A DNA stretch of 64,000 nucleotides from Fontisubflavum oceani. Lineage in GTDB: Bacteria > Pseudomonadota > Alphaproteobacteria > Rhodobacterales > Rhodobacteraceae. The notes below the pieces were generated by a model, which saw only the letters and a program-made list of their open reading frames with translations, was not told the origin of the DNA and did no database searches. Below are positions 26,230 to 35,424 of the stretch, piece after piece; position 1 is the stretch's first letter; the number at the start of each line of letters is the position of its first letter. The position numbers were made by a program, and so were the translations under genes. Location of the stretch: positions 2,480,001 through 2,544,000 of the forward strand of contig NZ_CP129111.1 in NCBI RefSeq assembly GCF_030407165.1. The letters are read 5' to 3'.

Positions 26230-27280
26230 ACATGTTCTCCGAGTGTTACAACGTGGCCTTCATGCGCGGAGAGCGTGATTGCATCGATCAGCCGGTGGCT
26301 CTCTAAGGCCTGCCGTCCGGTCACCAATGGTGCACACCCTGGCGGAGCGCGTCCGCAAAATCTTCCAAGATACTTTGGTGCCACTCATGGGTGAAGGCCA
26401 TCGGATCGGCGCCACCGCCGGTGCTGGCCGTCGCGCCAAAGCGCTCAACCCGCCTGTCCCGCCAGGAGACGGTCAGCACGCCTTCGCCCAGATGCAGGCT
26501 GGCCCGCTCGAAATGCAGCGTGATGGTTTCCGCCGCGCCCGGAAAACTCGCGGTCGAGGCGACGAGGGATCCCACAGCGCCATTTTCAAAGCGCAAACCC
26601 GCGCTGGCGAAATCCTCCGCCTCCATCTGGTGGAACCGCGTGGTGGCGGTCATCGCCTGCACCTCGGCCACCGGGCCCGTGAGGCTCAGCGCCAGATCGA
26701 TGGTATGGATCGCCTGACTGATCAAGACTCCGCCGCCGTCGCGTTCATAAGTGCCGCGCCCGGGTTCGTCATAGTAGGCCTGATCGCGCCACCAGGGCAC
26801 CGCGATCTCCACCAGACCGAGGGACCCGAGTGTGCCGGAGGCCACCAATTCTGTCGCTTTGAGCGACGCCGCCCGCATCCGGTGTTGAAAGACAATGCCC
26901 AAAGGCACCTTGGCTGCTTCGCAGAGGGCCACAACCGCCTCGGCTTCGGCGCCGGTCCGCGCCACGGGTTTCTCCAAGAGGATCGCTTTGCCGGCCTGGG
27001 CGAGAGGCGCGATCAGCTCCGCGCGGGCATTTGGCGGCGTGACAAGGATGGCCGCATCGATCTCGGTATCGTCCGCAATGGCCTGCGCATCGGCATAGAT
27101 CGCTGGCCGATATCCCAATTCCGCCTCAGCCTTGGCCGCAAACGCCTCCGCACTCTCACGCCGCCGGGCGCAGATCGCGGCTAGGCGCAGGGCAGGGCGC
27201 GCATCCCGGATCGCGAGCAGATGGGTCATCGCCACCATGCCCGTGCCAATCAAAGCGATATTCAACGGGGCCGAGCCCAT
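26226..27280 (-). CDS. Gfo/Idh/MocA family oxidoreductase (first in operon), frameshifted near the 3' end
   Basis: The Rossmann domain starts ALIGTGMVAMTHLLAIRDA and the catalytic ILLEKPVARTG is present. The substrate-binding domain is RGTYERDGGGVLISQAIHTI. As sequenced, the frame ends early at 26321 (ALRQGVHHW). With one more base at the CCC run 26337-26339 it continues ALRQGCAPLVTGRQALESHR to a TGA at 26226-26228. That TGA overlaps the next gene's ATG exactly as at the other junctions, which is strong support. The ATG at 27280 follows GGGAGGGAGAT. Confidence 0.88.
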
Positions 27281-27342
27281 GCGCGCAGATCTCCCTCCCA
27301 GATCACCCCATTCCTGCACGCCCCACCGCCATTGTCAATAAA

Positions 27343-27362
27343 CCTGTATACCGGTATGCTGG
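27343..27362. promoter_or_regulatory. FadR/GntR-type operator between the Gfo/Idh operon and its regulator
   Basis: The 20-base dyad CCTGTATACCGGTATGCTGG has a perfect ATACCGGTAT core, with 8 of 10 half-site positions paired. It lies in the 105-base gap between divergent starts. GTATAC-like dyads are known targets of FCD-domain GntR proteins, so autoregulation and control of the leftward operon are likely. Seen in sequence; binding is inferred. Confidence 0.6.
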
Positions 27363-27385
27363 TTGCGAGGAGACAATTCAAACCG

Positions 27386-28102
27386 ATGCCGCCCCGTAAG
27401 AACCCGCTTGATCTGACGGCGATCCCCTTCGAGGGGTTTGAGCCGTCCGGCCCGCCTGCCGATCAGATCTATGGCCATATCCGCGCGGCGATCCTGCGGA
27501 TGGAAATCCCGCCCGGCAGCCTTCTCTCCGAGACCGAAGTCGGGTTGAGATTTGGCGCCAGTCGAACGCCCGTGCGCGAGGCCTTCACCCATCTGCGCGA
27601 GGCGGGCTTGATTGTGACCCGCCCAAGCCGGGGCAATTTCGTCACCCGACTGTCGGAACCTCGCCTACGAGAGGCGCAATTCCTGCGCGAAGCGATTGAG
27701 TTGGCGGTGGTGGCCCGGCTTTGCGCGGTCGGGATGCCGGAGACATTCGTGACAGAAGCCAAGCTGAATCTCACACGGCAAGCCACTGCAATTGCGGATA
27801 ACAATGATATTGAGTTTCAAGATCAGGATGACCAGTTTCACGCCATTCTCGCCGAAGCAACCGGCTATCCCCGTGTGCCGATCCTTCTGGCGCAGGAGAA
27901 GACGGTATTGGATCGGTTGCGGGTGTTATCGCTGAGCGATCGGGGGCACAAAGCGCGGCTTTTGGCGGAGCATGGTGATATCCTCAGTGCCGTGCGCGTG
28001 CGCGACTTGGTGCAAGCGCAAGCGGCGATGACGCATCATCTCGCCTCCGTCCTCGACCTGATCTCTGATCTGCGCGACAGCCATGGCGATTATTTCGAAT
28101 AG
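27386..28102 (+). CDS. GntR family regulator, FadR/FCD type
   Basis: A 238-residue regulator. The winged-helix domain (DQIYGHIRAAILRMEIPPGS, LSETEVGLRFGASRTPVREA) is followed by an all-helical FCD effector domain with candidate metal ligands (DQDDQFHAIL, MTHHLASVL). It is divergent from the Gfo/Idh-ABC-uxuA operon and presumably its repressor. An ATG at 27356 is also in frame but lies inside the palindrome, so the later ATG is preferred. The ribosome site AGGAG is slightly far (about 13 bases), leaving some doubt about the start. Confidence 0.9.
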   Translation: MPPRKNPLDLTAIPFEGFEPSGPPADQIYGHIRAAILRMEIPPGSLLSETEVGLRFGASRTPVREAFTHLREAGLIVTRPSRGNFVTRLSEPRLREAQFLREAIELAVVARLCAVGMPETFVTEAKLNLTRQATAIADNNDIEFQDQDDQFHAILAEATGYPRVPILLAQEKTVLDRLRVLSLSDRGHKARLLAEHGDILSAVRVRDLVQAQAAMTHHLASVLDLISDLRDSHGDYFE

Positions 28103-28111
28103 CCGCGCCGC

Positions 28112-29017
28112 TTACAGCCGTCGATCCAGAAAATCCAAAACCCGCACCCGCATTGCCGCGCTTTCCGCATGGCCAAGATCGGTCTCGATATGGGTTTCGA
28201 GCATATCGGCAGCGCCCGCCGTCTCATAGACCGCGCTCAAATCCGCGAGGCCCGCCTCAAACGCCTCTGGCGGTGTGCTCCAATCCTGCATTCCGGCGCA
28301 AACCAGTTGCGCCCGCGGCGCGGTCAGCCCGGCGATCTGCCCCGACCGAGCGACAGAGAACAGCCCGGGCACCATCATGTAAATCCCATGCCCGTCATGA
28401 GCGCCGAGCGCCACGAGTGTCTCCAAATCGGCGAAACAACACATCGAGACGGTGGCTTTGACCTGCGAGGACAAAGCGCCGAGCCACCAGGCATGCGTGC
28501 CGCCCATCGATAGGCCCATGACGCCAAGCCGATCTGCCGCAATATCCGGCTGCGTGGCCAGCCAATTCAGACCCGCCTCGAGTTCCGACAACATCTCGCC
28601 AAAGAGCGGTTTGCCCGCCCAGAGACCGGCCTTCGCCCGCGCGCCTTCGCCGGGAGATGCCCGTTCTCCGAAACAGGGCATCTCCAGACACAGCGCGGCG
28701 GTTTTTTGCGCCACAAGATCGGCCGCATATGGCGTTTGAAAGGCGGGTCGCCTGGCGATCAGTTCCTCGCGCCCGACGGTGTAGGTGTTCCCATGCGCAT
28801 GGCAATAAAGCACGGCACGAACCGGCGCCGTTCCCTCTGGCGGATGCAAGAAATAGGCTGGAATGATCTCTTCCGCGGTCGTCGTCAGCCGCAGGTCGTC
28901 CAGATGCCATCCCCCGAGATCGGCGCGCGCCAGCCGCGTGGCTTCCACGATTTCTGACGTGCCGATCTGGTTCCCCAGAAGGGCGTGAATCTGGTCGATC
29001 TCGGGGGCTTCGGTCAT
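28112..29017 (-). CDS. Alpha/beta hydrolase (dienelactone-hydrolase-like)
   Basis: A 301-residue alpha/beta hydrolase. The nucleophile elbow GLSMGGTHAWW carries the catalytic Ser. A late Asp lies near VCAGMQDWSTPPEAF and a terminal His in ETDLGHAESAAMR. The oxyanion region is YCHAHGNTY. The family includes acetyl-xylan-esterase-like and dienelactone hydrolases; the substrate is unknown. It ends 9 bases from the convergent FadR-type gene and starts 38 bases after the putA stop, so it may be co-transcribed with putA. Confidence 0.82.
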   Translation of the reverse strand: MTEAPEIDQIHALLGNQIGTSEIVEATRLARADLGGWHLDDLRLTTTAEEIIPAYFLHPPEGTAPVRAVLYCHAHGNTYTVGREELIARRPAFQTPYAADLVAQKTAALCLEMPCFGERASPGEGARAKAGLWAGKPLFGEMLSELEAGLNWLATQPDIAADRLGVMGLSMGGTHAWWLGALSSQVKATVSMCCFADLETLVALGAHDGHGIYMMVPGLFSVARSGQIAGLTAPRAQLVCAGMQDWSTPPEAFEAGLADLSAVYETAGAADMLETHIETDLGHAESAAMRVRVLDFLDRRL

Positions 29018-29055
29018 ATCGCCAGCTAAGGCCCAAGCCGCCGCCCTTGGCAAGC

Positions 29056-32000
29056 CTAACCGGAGGCGGCCAGCAGGCTGGCATTGCCGCCTGCCGCAGT
29101 TGTGTCGATGCAGATATGGCGCTCCAAGATCATGCGCGGGGCGGGGTCGGCCTCGGCGATCAGCGGGATCAGCGCCCCGTCACGCCCGGCGAGCGCTTGG
29201 CGCAAGGGCCGCAACGCGTCGTCTTCCGCCCAGATCACCACCGCATCGATCCCAGTCAGTTGCGCCAATATCTCAGGCGTTACAGACCCATCCAGCCCGT
29301 CCTTCACGCCGGGCGCGACGGCCAGCGTCGCATTGCCCAAATCGCGGGCGATCTGCGCCTGTTGCATCGCGGCCTCTGCCGTTGGCCCCAAGCAGAGAAC
29401 CCGCCCGCGGGCATAGGTGGCCAGCCGATTTGACTCGCCCGTCGGCCCGGGCAGGTCGGTTGCCGTCAGCGGCGTGGAGTTTGGCGCGGGAAGCGCCTCT
29501 AGGGCGGCTTGGACCTCGGCCAGAGTAAGCGCACGATCAGTTCCCGCCGCCTCTTGTCTGGTATCACTGCGGGTGAAACGTGGCACGTAGTGCGGCCCTC
29601 CGGCCTTTGGGCCAGTGCCAGAAAGCCCTTCGCCCCCAAACGGTTGCGAGCCGACAATCGCGCCGATCTGGTTCCGGTTCACATAGGTGTTTCCGACCTG
29701 CAATCGTGCGCAAACCGCCTGCACCCGGTCATCAATCCGGCTGTGCATGCCGAAGGTCAGGCCAAAGCCCTTAGCGTTCACCGCATCCACGACGGCGTCC
29801 AACTCATTGGCGGCAAACCGCGCCACATGTAGCATAGGGCCAAACACCTCACGCTCCAAATCCGCGATCCCGCCAGGTAGGTCGATGACGGTCGGCGGCA
29901 CGAAATACCCGGTCTCTGGGGTGGGCAGGGTTTTCAATACCCGCCCCGCTGCCGCCGCCTCCGCGATATGGCCCTCGATGTCGGCTTTGGCATCGGCGGA
30001 AATCACCGGCCCGAGATCTGTCTTCAACGCCCACGGGTCGCCCAGAACCAACTCATCCATCGCGCCGTAAAGCATGTTGAGGAAGGGGTCGGCGATATCC
30101 TCTTGCACATAGAGCATCCGCAGCGCGGAGCAACGTTGGCCCGCCGATTGGAACGCGGAGGTCAGGATATCCCGGATCGCCTGTTCCGGCAGCGCGGTGG
30201 AATCAACAATCATTGCGTTAAGCCCGCCGGTTTCCGCGATCAGCGGCGCGGTCGGGTCCAAGTTGTCCGCCATCGCGCGGTTGATCCGTTGCGCCGTCGC
30301 AGTCGAGCCAGTGAAACAAAGCCCCGCGATGCGTGGATCGCTAGAGAGGCCAGCGCCGATCACCGATCCGGCGCCAGGCAGCAATTGCAGCGCCGCCCGC
30401 GGCACGCCCGCGTCGTGCAGCAACTGCACCGCGCGGAACGCAATGAGCGAGGTCGCCTCCGCCGGTTTGGCGATCACCCCGTTGCCCGCGGCCAGCGCGG
30501 CGGCGATTTGCCCGGTGAAGATGGCCAGCGGGAAGTTCCAAGGCGAAATGCAGGCAAAGACACCGCGCGGCGGCGCGGCGAGCGTCTCGGCTTGTGCCGC
30601 GTAATAGCGCAGGAAATCCACAGCTTCCCGCAGCTCCGCAATCGCATCCATCTGGGTTTTGCCAGCCTCGCGGGCGAGAAGCGCGAACAGCGCGCCGAAA
30701 TGCGTCTCGTAGAGGTCGGCGGCGGCGTTGAGGGCCTTGGCGCGCGCCGCAGCAGGCGCGCTCCAGGACGTGGCCTGACCAAGGGCAACCTCCAAATCGG
30801 CGTGATCGGCTTCTTGTAGGTCGCCGACACTATCGGAGGGCTGCGCCGGGTTTCTCACCTCAAGACTTGGTCCGGATGGTGCGCCCCCCGCCATGAGCGG
30901 ATAGGCCTGCCAGCGGGTGGTCTGAAACGGGGTCCGCGCTGCATCGATCTCCGCCAGATCATCGGTGTCGCGCAGGTCCCAACCCCGGGAATTGCGCCGC
31001 TCAGGTTGAAACAGGTCCGCAGGCGGGGCGACCGCCGGGTTTTCGCCGAGGGTTTCGAGGACTGCGAAGGGATCGGCGGCGACCTCTTCCGGCGCGACCG
31101 TGTCATCAAGAATCTGGTTCACGAAAGACGAGTTTGCGCCGTTTTCCAGCAAGCGCCGAACCAGATAAGCTAGAAGATCGCGATGGGCGCCGACGGGTGC
31201 ATAGATCCGGCAGCGGGTGGCATTGGCCTTGAGCACCTGGTCATGCAGCGCTTCACCCATCCCGTGCAACCGTTGAAATTCAAAGGCTTGTGGATCATTG
31301 CTCATCTCAATGATCGCGCCAACCGTGTGGGCGTTGTGGGTGGCGAATTGCGGATAAATCCGGTCGGTCATGCCAAGCAGTTTCCCCGCACAACACAGAT
31401 AGGCCGCATCCGTCGCCGCTTTCCGCGTGAAGACGGGGAAATCGGCCAGGCCCTCGACTTGCGCACGTTTGATCTCGGTGTCCCAATAGGCCCCTTTGAC
31501 AAGCCGCAGCATGATCTTCCGATCCAGCCCCTTCGCCAGGGCGTATAGCCAATCGATCACCGCCGCGGCGCGTTTACCATAGGCCTGGACCACCACGCCG
31601 AACCCGTCCCACCCGGCCAGCGCCTCATCGCGCAGCACCGCCTCAATCACGTCGAGCGAGAGGTCCAGCCGGTCGGCCTCTTCGGCATCGATATTGAGCC
31701 CCATCCCGGCCTCGCGTGCTTGCAGGGCGAGGCTGCGGGTGCGCGCAACCAGTTCCGACATCACGCGATCGGTCTGGCTGACTTCATAGCGGGGATGGAG
31801 CGCCGAGAGCTTGATCGAAATGCCCGGATTGTCGCGAATATCGTCGGAGTGGCATTCCGGCGCCAGCCGTGCAATCGCCGTCTGATAGGCCGCGAAGAAG
31901 TCATCTGCATCCGCTTGGGTCAGCGCCGCTTCCCCCAGCATATCAAAGGAATAGGTGTATCCCTTCATCTCCATCTTGGCACCGCGTTTCAGCGCTTCAT

Positions 32001-32526
32001 CCATTGTCTGGCCCAGAACGAATTGCTGCCCCATCTCCCGCATGGCACGGCCCACGGCGACCCGGATCACCGGTTCCCCCAAACGGCGCACGGCCCCCCT
32101 GAGGACGCTGGCCAGCCCCTCGCCATCTTGCAGCACCTTGCCGGTCAGCATCAGTGCCCAGGTCGAGGCGTTGACCAGCGATGACGAGGAATTGCCCAGA
32201 TGCGCGCCCCATTCCGAGGGCGCGATTTTGTCTTCGATCAGCGCGTCCATCGTCTCCGCATCGGGCACCCGCAAGAGCGCCTCGGCGAGGCACATGAGCG
32301 CGATGCCTTCCCGGGTCGAAAGCCCGTATTCGGCCAGAAACACCTCCATCAAGCCTGGGGCGCTGTCCTCGCGCAGGCCGCGCACCAGGCGCGCGCCGCG
32401 CGTGGCTGCGGCGGCGCGCGTTGCGGTATCAGGGCCGGCCTCAGCGATCAGATCCGTCAGAACATCGGTTTCGGGCGCATGCGCCAGAGCGCGAATGCGG
32501 GTGCGGAGCGGGGCAAGCGGGGACAT
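29056..32526 (-). CDS. putA: Bifunctional proline dehydrogenase / L-glutamate-gamma-semialdehyde dehydrogenase
   Basis: A 1156-residue PutA that oxidises proline to glutamate in two steps. The FAD-dependent PRODH barrel occupies roughly residues 150-460 (LSALHPRYEV, KGAYWDTEIKRAQVEG, NAHTVGAIIEM). The NAD-dependent aldehyde dehydrogenase domain occupies about 560-1010, with FACISPWNFPLAIFTGQIAA, GSTATAQRI, the Glu in IAETGGLNAMIVD and the catalytic Cys in SAGQRCSALRML. No N-terminal ribbon-helix-helix domain is seen, consistent with a separate regulator. The ATG at 32526 follows GAGG. The divergent neighbour is putR. Confidence 0.97.
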   Translation of the reverse strand: MSPLAPLRTRIRALAHAPETDVLTDLIAEAGPDTATRAAAATRGARLVRGLREDSAPGLMEVFLAEYGLSTREGIALMCLAEALLRVPDAETMDALIEDKIAPSEWGAHLGNSSSSLVNASTWALMLTGKVLQDGEGLASVLRGAVRRLGEPVIRVAVGRAMREMGQQFVLGQTMDEALKRGAKMEMKGYTYSFDMLGEAALTQADADDFFAAYQTAIARLAPECHSDDIRDNPGISIKLSALHPRYEVSQTDRVMSELVARTRSLALQAREAGMGLNIDAEEADRLDLSLDVIEAVLRDEALAGWDGFGVVVQAYGKRAAAVIDWLYALAKGLDRKIMLRLVKGAYWDTEIKRAQVEGLADFPVFTRKAATDAAYLCCAGKLLGMTDRIYPQFATHNAHTVGAIIEMSNDPQAFEFQRLHGMGEALHDQVLKANATRCRIYAPVGAHRDLLAYLVRRLLENGANSSFVNQILDDTVAPEEVAADPFAVLETLGENPAVAPPADLFQPERRNSRGWDLRDTDDLAEIDAARTPFQTTRWQAYPLMAGGAPSGPSLEVRNPAQPSDSVGDLQEADHADLEVALGQATSWSAPAAARAKALNAAADLYETHFGALFALLAREAGKTQMDAIAELREAVDFLRYYAAQAETLAAPPRGVFACISPWNFPLAIFTGQIAAALAAGNGVIAKPAEATSLIAFRAVQLLHDAGVPRAALQLLPGAGSVIGAGLSSDPRIAGLCFTGSTATAQRINRAMADNLDPTAPLIAETGGLNAMIVDSTALPEQAIRDILTSAFQSAGQRCSALRMLYVQEDIADPFLNMLYGAMDELVLGDPWALKTDLGPVISADAKADIEGHIAEAAAAGRVLKTLPTPETGYFVPPTVIDLPGGIADLEREVFGPMLHVARFAANELDAVVDAVNAKGFGLTFGMHSRIDDRVQAVCARLQVGNTYVNRNQIGAIVGSQPFGGEGLSGTGPKAGGPHYVPRFTRSDTRQEAAGTDRALTLAEVQAALEALPAPNSTPLTATDLPGPTGESNRLATYARGRVLCLGPTAEAAMQQAQIARDLGNATLAVAPGVKDGLDGSVTPEILAQLTGIDAVVIWAEDDALRPLRQALAGRDGALIPLIAEADPAPRMILERHICIDTTAAGGNASLLAASG

Positions 32527-32647
32527 GGGCGGCCTCATCAAAACGGGGGTTGCCTCAGGTTACCTCGGAACTGTGCAGGCCGTCTGCCTTGACTTTTGCC
32601 TGTGGCGGGCGTTTGTCCTGAAAGCGAGCGATGAACAGGGAAGCTGG

Positions 32648-33118
32648 ATGTCAGATATATCGGATAACGGGCCACTTGATGTCTTCGATCGAAAAATCCT
32701 GCGGATTCTGTCGACCGACGGGCGAATCCCGGTCACCGATCTTGCGCGGCACGTCGGCTTATCGAAGAGCCCTTGTCAGGTGCGGGTCAAACGGTTGCAA
32801 GCGCAGGGCTACATCCTGGGCTTTCGCGCGGTTTTAAACCCCGCGAAACTAAACCGGGATCACGTGGCCTTTGTCGAGGTGAAACTGATCGACACCACCG
32901 AGGCGGCGCTTGGGGCCTTCAATACAGCGGTTCATAAGGTGCCCGAGATCGAGCAATGCCATATGATCGCCGGCGCGTTCGACTATCTTCTAAAGGTACG
33001 GACCAGCGACATGCGGGCCTATCGCCGGGTCTTGGGTGAGGTGATCTCAGCCCTGCCTCATGTGGCCTCCAGCTCAACCCATGTGTCCATGGAGGCCGTG
33101 AAGGACAGCGCGTTTTAG
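32648..33118 (+). CDS. putR: Lrp/AsnC family regulator (PutR-type)
   Basis: A 156-residue regulator. The N-terminal helix-turn-helix (DRKILRILSTDGRIPVTDLA, LSKSPCQVRVKRLQAQGY) is followed by an AsnC/RAM ligand domain with the GAFDYLLKVRTSDMRAY motif. Lrp-type PutR proteins beside putA activate proline catabolism in alphaproteobacteria, and the divergent position fits this. The ATG at 32648 has GGGAAG upstream. Its stop overlaps the stop of the opposite-strand glk by a few bases. Confidence 0.92.
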   Translation: MSDISDNGPLDVFDRKILRILSTDGRIPVTDLARHVGLSKSPCQVRVKRLQAQGYILGFRAVLNPAKLNRDHVAFVEVKLIDTTEAALGAFNTAVHKVPEIEQCHMIAGAFDYLLKVRTSDMRAYRRVLGEVISALPHVASSSTHVSMEAVKDSAF

Positions 33119-34059
33119 AGATGCACCAGATGCGAGGCGCATCCCGTCAGCGCCGCATAGTCATCCGAGACCACAGCCACACCGAATTGCTGCAAAAACG
33201 GCCCAAACCGGCCTTTATCTTGCATGGCTTCGGCAAATCCGAACCGGGCGAGATAGGGCGCGAAGGCCCGGCTGACGCCGCCGACCAGATAGATCCCGCC
33301 AAAGGGCAGGTGGATCAGGGCCAAATCGCCCACCACCGTGCCCAGGAGCCGGACAAAGAGACGAGCCGTCGCTTCGGCCTGGCTGTCACCGGCCTCAAGC
33401 CCGGCCATGATTTCGGCGGCCGAGAGTTTCCTGTCATGCAGGAAGTGGTGCATGGCTTCCAGACCGCGACCGGAGAGCGCCTCTTCCACGGCGGCAAAAC
33501 CATGGCTGTCCAAAAGCCGCGCAGCCAAGGCTGCTCCATCGGTGCCTTTCACAGGCAAGCTGATATGGCCGCATTCCGAGGGCGGTACAAATCGGCCCAT
33601 CGCGGTGTCATAGATCGGCGCGGCGTTGAAGCCGGTGCCAACGCCAACGACCAGTTTCGCTGCCTGACCGCTCACATCGCGCTGCGCGACAACCGGGGTC
33701 ACCATCTCGGAGGCAAGATGACCAATAGCGTGACCTTGGGCCTGCAAATCGTTCAAAACGGCGACTTTTTCGGAACTCAGCACCTCCGAAAGCATCGCCC
33801 GATCAACCCGCCAGGAGAGGTTGGTCAGTTCCGCCACACCGTCATGCACAGGGCCCGCCGCGGCGACGCAGACGCCGGTGATCTCGCCATGATCGGTGCC
33901 GGTGTCACGCAGATAGCGCCGCAACACCTCTGCCAGATCGGTCGCCTCGCGATTGGCATAGCGCCGGACACTGTCACTATCGACAACCTTGCCGCTGGCC
34001 AGCGCCACGCGCGTATTGGTGCCGCCGATATCGGCCACAAGCGACAGGGCAGAGGGCAT
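33115..34059 (-). CDS. glk: Glucokinase
   Basis: A 314-residue ATP-dependent glucokinase of the bacterial Glk family. The phosphate-1 motif is ADIGGTNTRVAL. The sugar-contact residues LNDLQAQGHAIG and PSECGHISL (family E-x-G-H) follow, then VVGVGTGFNAA and FGGIYLVGGVSRAF. It makes glucose-6-P from glucose released by the neighbouring alpha- and beta-glucosidases. The ATG at 34059 follows AAGGATC and removes an unlikely N-terminal extension. It lies 41 bases after the GH1 gene, last in the leftward aglR-GH1-glk operon. Confidence 0.94.
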   Translation of the reverse strand: MPSALSLVADIGGTNTRVALASGKVVDSDSVRRYANREATDLAEVLRRYLRDTGTDHGEITGVCVAAAGPVHDGVAELTNLSWRVDRAMLSEVLSSEKVAVLNDLQAQGHAIGHLASEMVTPVVAQRDVSGQAAKLVVGVGTGFNAAPIYDTAMGRFVPPSECGHISLPVKGTDGAALAARLLDSHGFAAVEEALSGRGLEAMHHFLHDRKLSAAEIMAGLEAGDSQAEATARLFVRLLGTVVGDLALIHLPFGGIYLVGGVSRAFAPYLARFGFAEAMQDKGRFGPFLQQFGVAVVSDDYAALTGCASHLVHL

Positions 34060-34100
34060 GGGCGGGATCCTTCGTGACGGGTCTCTGGTACGCGCGGCGT

Positions 34101-35411
34101 CTAGCGCCACCATTTGGCTAGCGCCTGATAAGATGCTTTCGGTGTCCGCTGCAAGCTGTCGAAATCCACATGGACGAGGCCAAAGCGTTTGTCATAGCCC
34201 AATGCCCATTCGTAGTTGTCCATCAGCGACCAGGTGAAATAGCCCTTCAGCGGAACGCCCTGGGCAATTGCCTCGCGCGCGGCGTCCAGATGCCGGGTCA
34301 GGTAGGCGATCCGCGCCGTATCGGGGGTGTTATGCGTGTCCGGGTTCGCCATGCCGTTTTCCGTCACATAAAGCGGCAGGTCGCCGGTATAGTCTGCGGC
34401 CGTGCGGATCAGAAAGTCGCGCAGGCCTTCGGGATACACTTCCCAGCCCATCTGGGTCTTCTCCAACGGCCCACCCACCTCGCGATAATTCGGCCAGGGG
34501 CCCGGCGCGTGATCAATCAGCTTTCGTGTGTAATAATTCAGCCCCAACCAATCCAGCGGCGTGGCAATCGTGTCGAAGTCATCTTGCCAGCCGCGGGGCA
34601 GATGCGCGCCAAGCCCAACCAGAACCTCGGTCGGATAGCTCCGCTTGAACAGCCCTCCCAGGAAGAAGCGATTGTAAATCGCATCATAGGTTGCGGTGGC
34701 ACGCAGGGTTTCGGGCGCATTACCAGCGGGTTGGCTCCATTCGAAATTGCAGACCGCGCCCAGATTCGACATGCCGAGATCCCGCATAACCTGGATCGCT
34801 TGGCCATGGGCCAGAAGCACGTGATGCATGGCACGCGCCGTAGCGCGGATATCGCGCAGGCCTGGCGCATGATGCCCATCAAAATGGCTGAGCCAACCGA
34901 CACACCAGGGCTCGTTGATCGGCGCGGCGGACCAAACCCGGTCGCCGATCCGGCCCATGATCGTGGCGGTGAAATAGGCAAACCAACTGGCAATATCGCG
35001 GTTCCGCCAGCCGCCCAGATCGGCCAGAGCGCTTGGAAGTTCCCAGTGATAGAGCGTCGCCGCCGGTTTGATGCCTCGTTCCAGCAATCCATCGACCAGC
35101 CGGTCGTAGAAATCCAGCCCGGCCTCATTCACCTGGCCGCGCCCGTCCGGCAAAACCCGCGCCCAAGAGGTGGAGAAGCGATAGGCATCGGCACCCAGAT
35201 CGGCCAGCAAATCCAGATCCGTATTCATGCGGTGGTAGTGATCGCAGGCCACGGCGCCGTTTTCGGCGCGCACAACATTGCCGGGCGTGGCGGCAAAGCT
35301 GTCCCATTGTGTCGGGCCTGCGCCGCCAAAGCCATGACCCTCGATCTGATAGGCCGAGGTGGCGGTGCCGAAGATGAAGCCTTCCGGGAAATCTGCGCGG
35401 GAAAAATTCAT
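34101..35411 (-). CDS. GH1 family beta-glucosidase
   Basis: A 436-residue glycoside hydrolase family 1 enzyme. The acid/base Glu167 is in INEPWCVGW and the nucleophile Glu351 is in LYVTENGMANPD. The N-terminal signature FIFGTATSAYQIEG is perfect. No signal peptide is present, so it acts on glucosides in the cytoplasm and releases glucose for the adjacent glk. It starts 13 bases after the aglR stop. A beta-glucosidase beside an alpha-glucoside importer suggests the operon serves more than one glucoside type. Confidence 0.95.
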   Translation of the reverse strand: MNFSRADFPEGFIFGTATSAYQIEGHGFGGAGPTQWDSFAATPGNVVRAENGAVACDHYHRMNTDLDLLADLGADAYRFSTSWARVLPDGRGQVNEAGLDFYDRLVDGLLERGIKPAATLYHWELPSALADLGGWRNRDIASWFAYFTATIMGRIGDRVWSAAPINEPWCVGWLSHFDGHHAPGLRDIRATARAMHHVLLAHGQAIQVMRDLGMSNLGAVCNFEWSQPAGNAPETLRATATYDAIYNRFFLGGLFKRSYPTEVLVGLGAHLPRGWQDDFDTIATPLDWLGLNYYTRKLIDHAPGPWPNYREVGGPLEKTQMGWEVYPEGLRDFLIRTAADYTGDLPLYVTENGMANPDTHNTPDTARIAYLTRHLDAAREAIAQGVPLKGYFTWSLMDNYEWALGYDKRFGLVHVDFDSLQRTPKASYQALAKWWR

Positions 35412-35424
35412 ATCACGACGTCCT

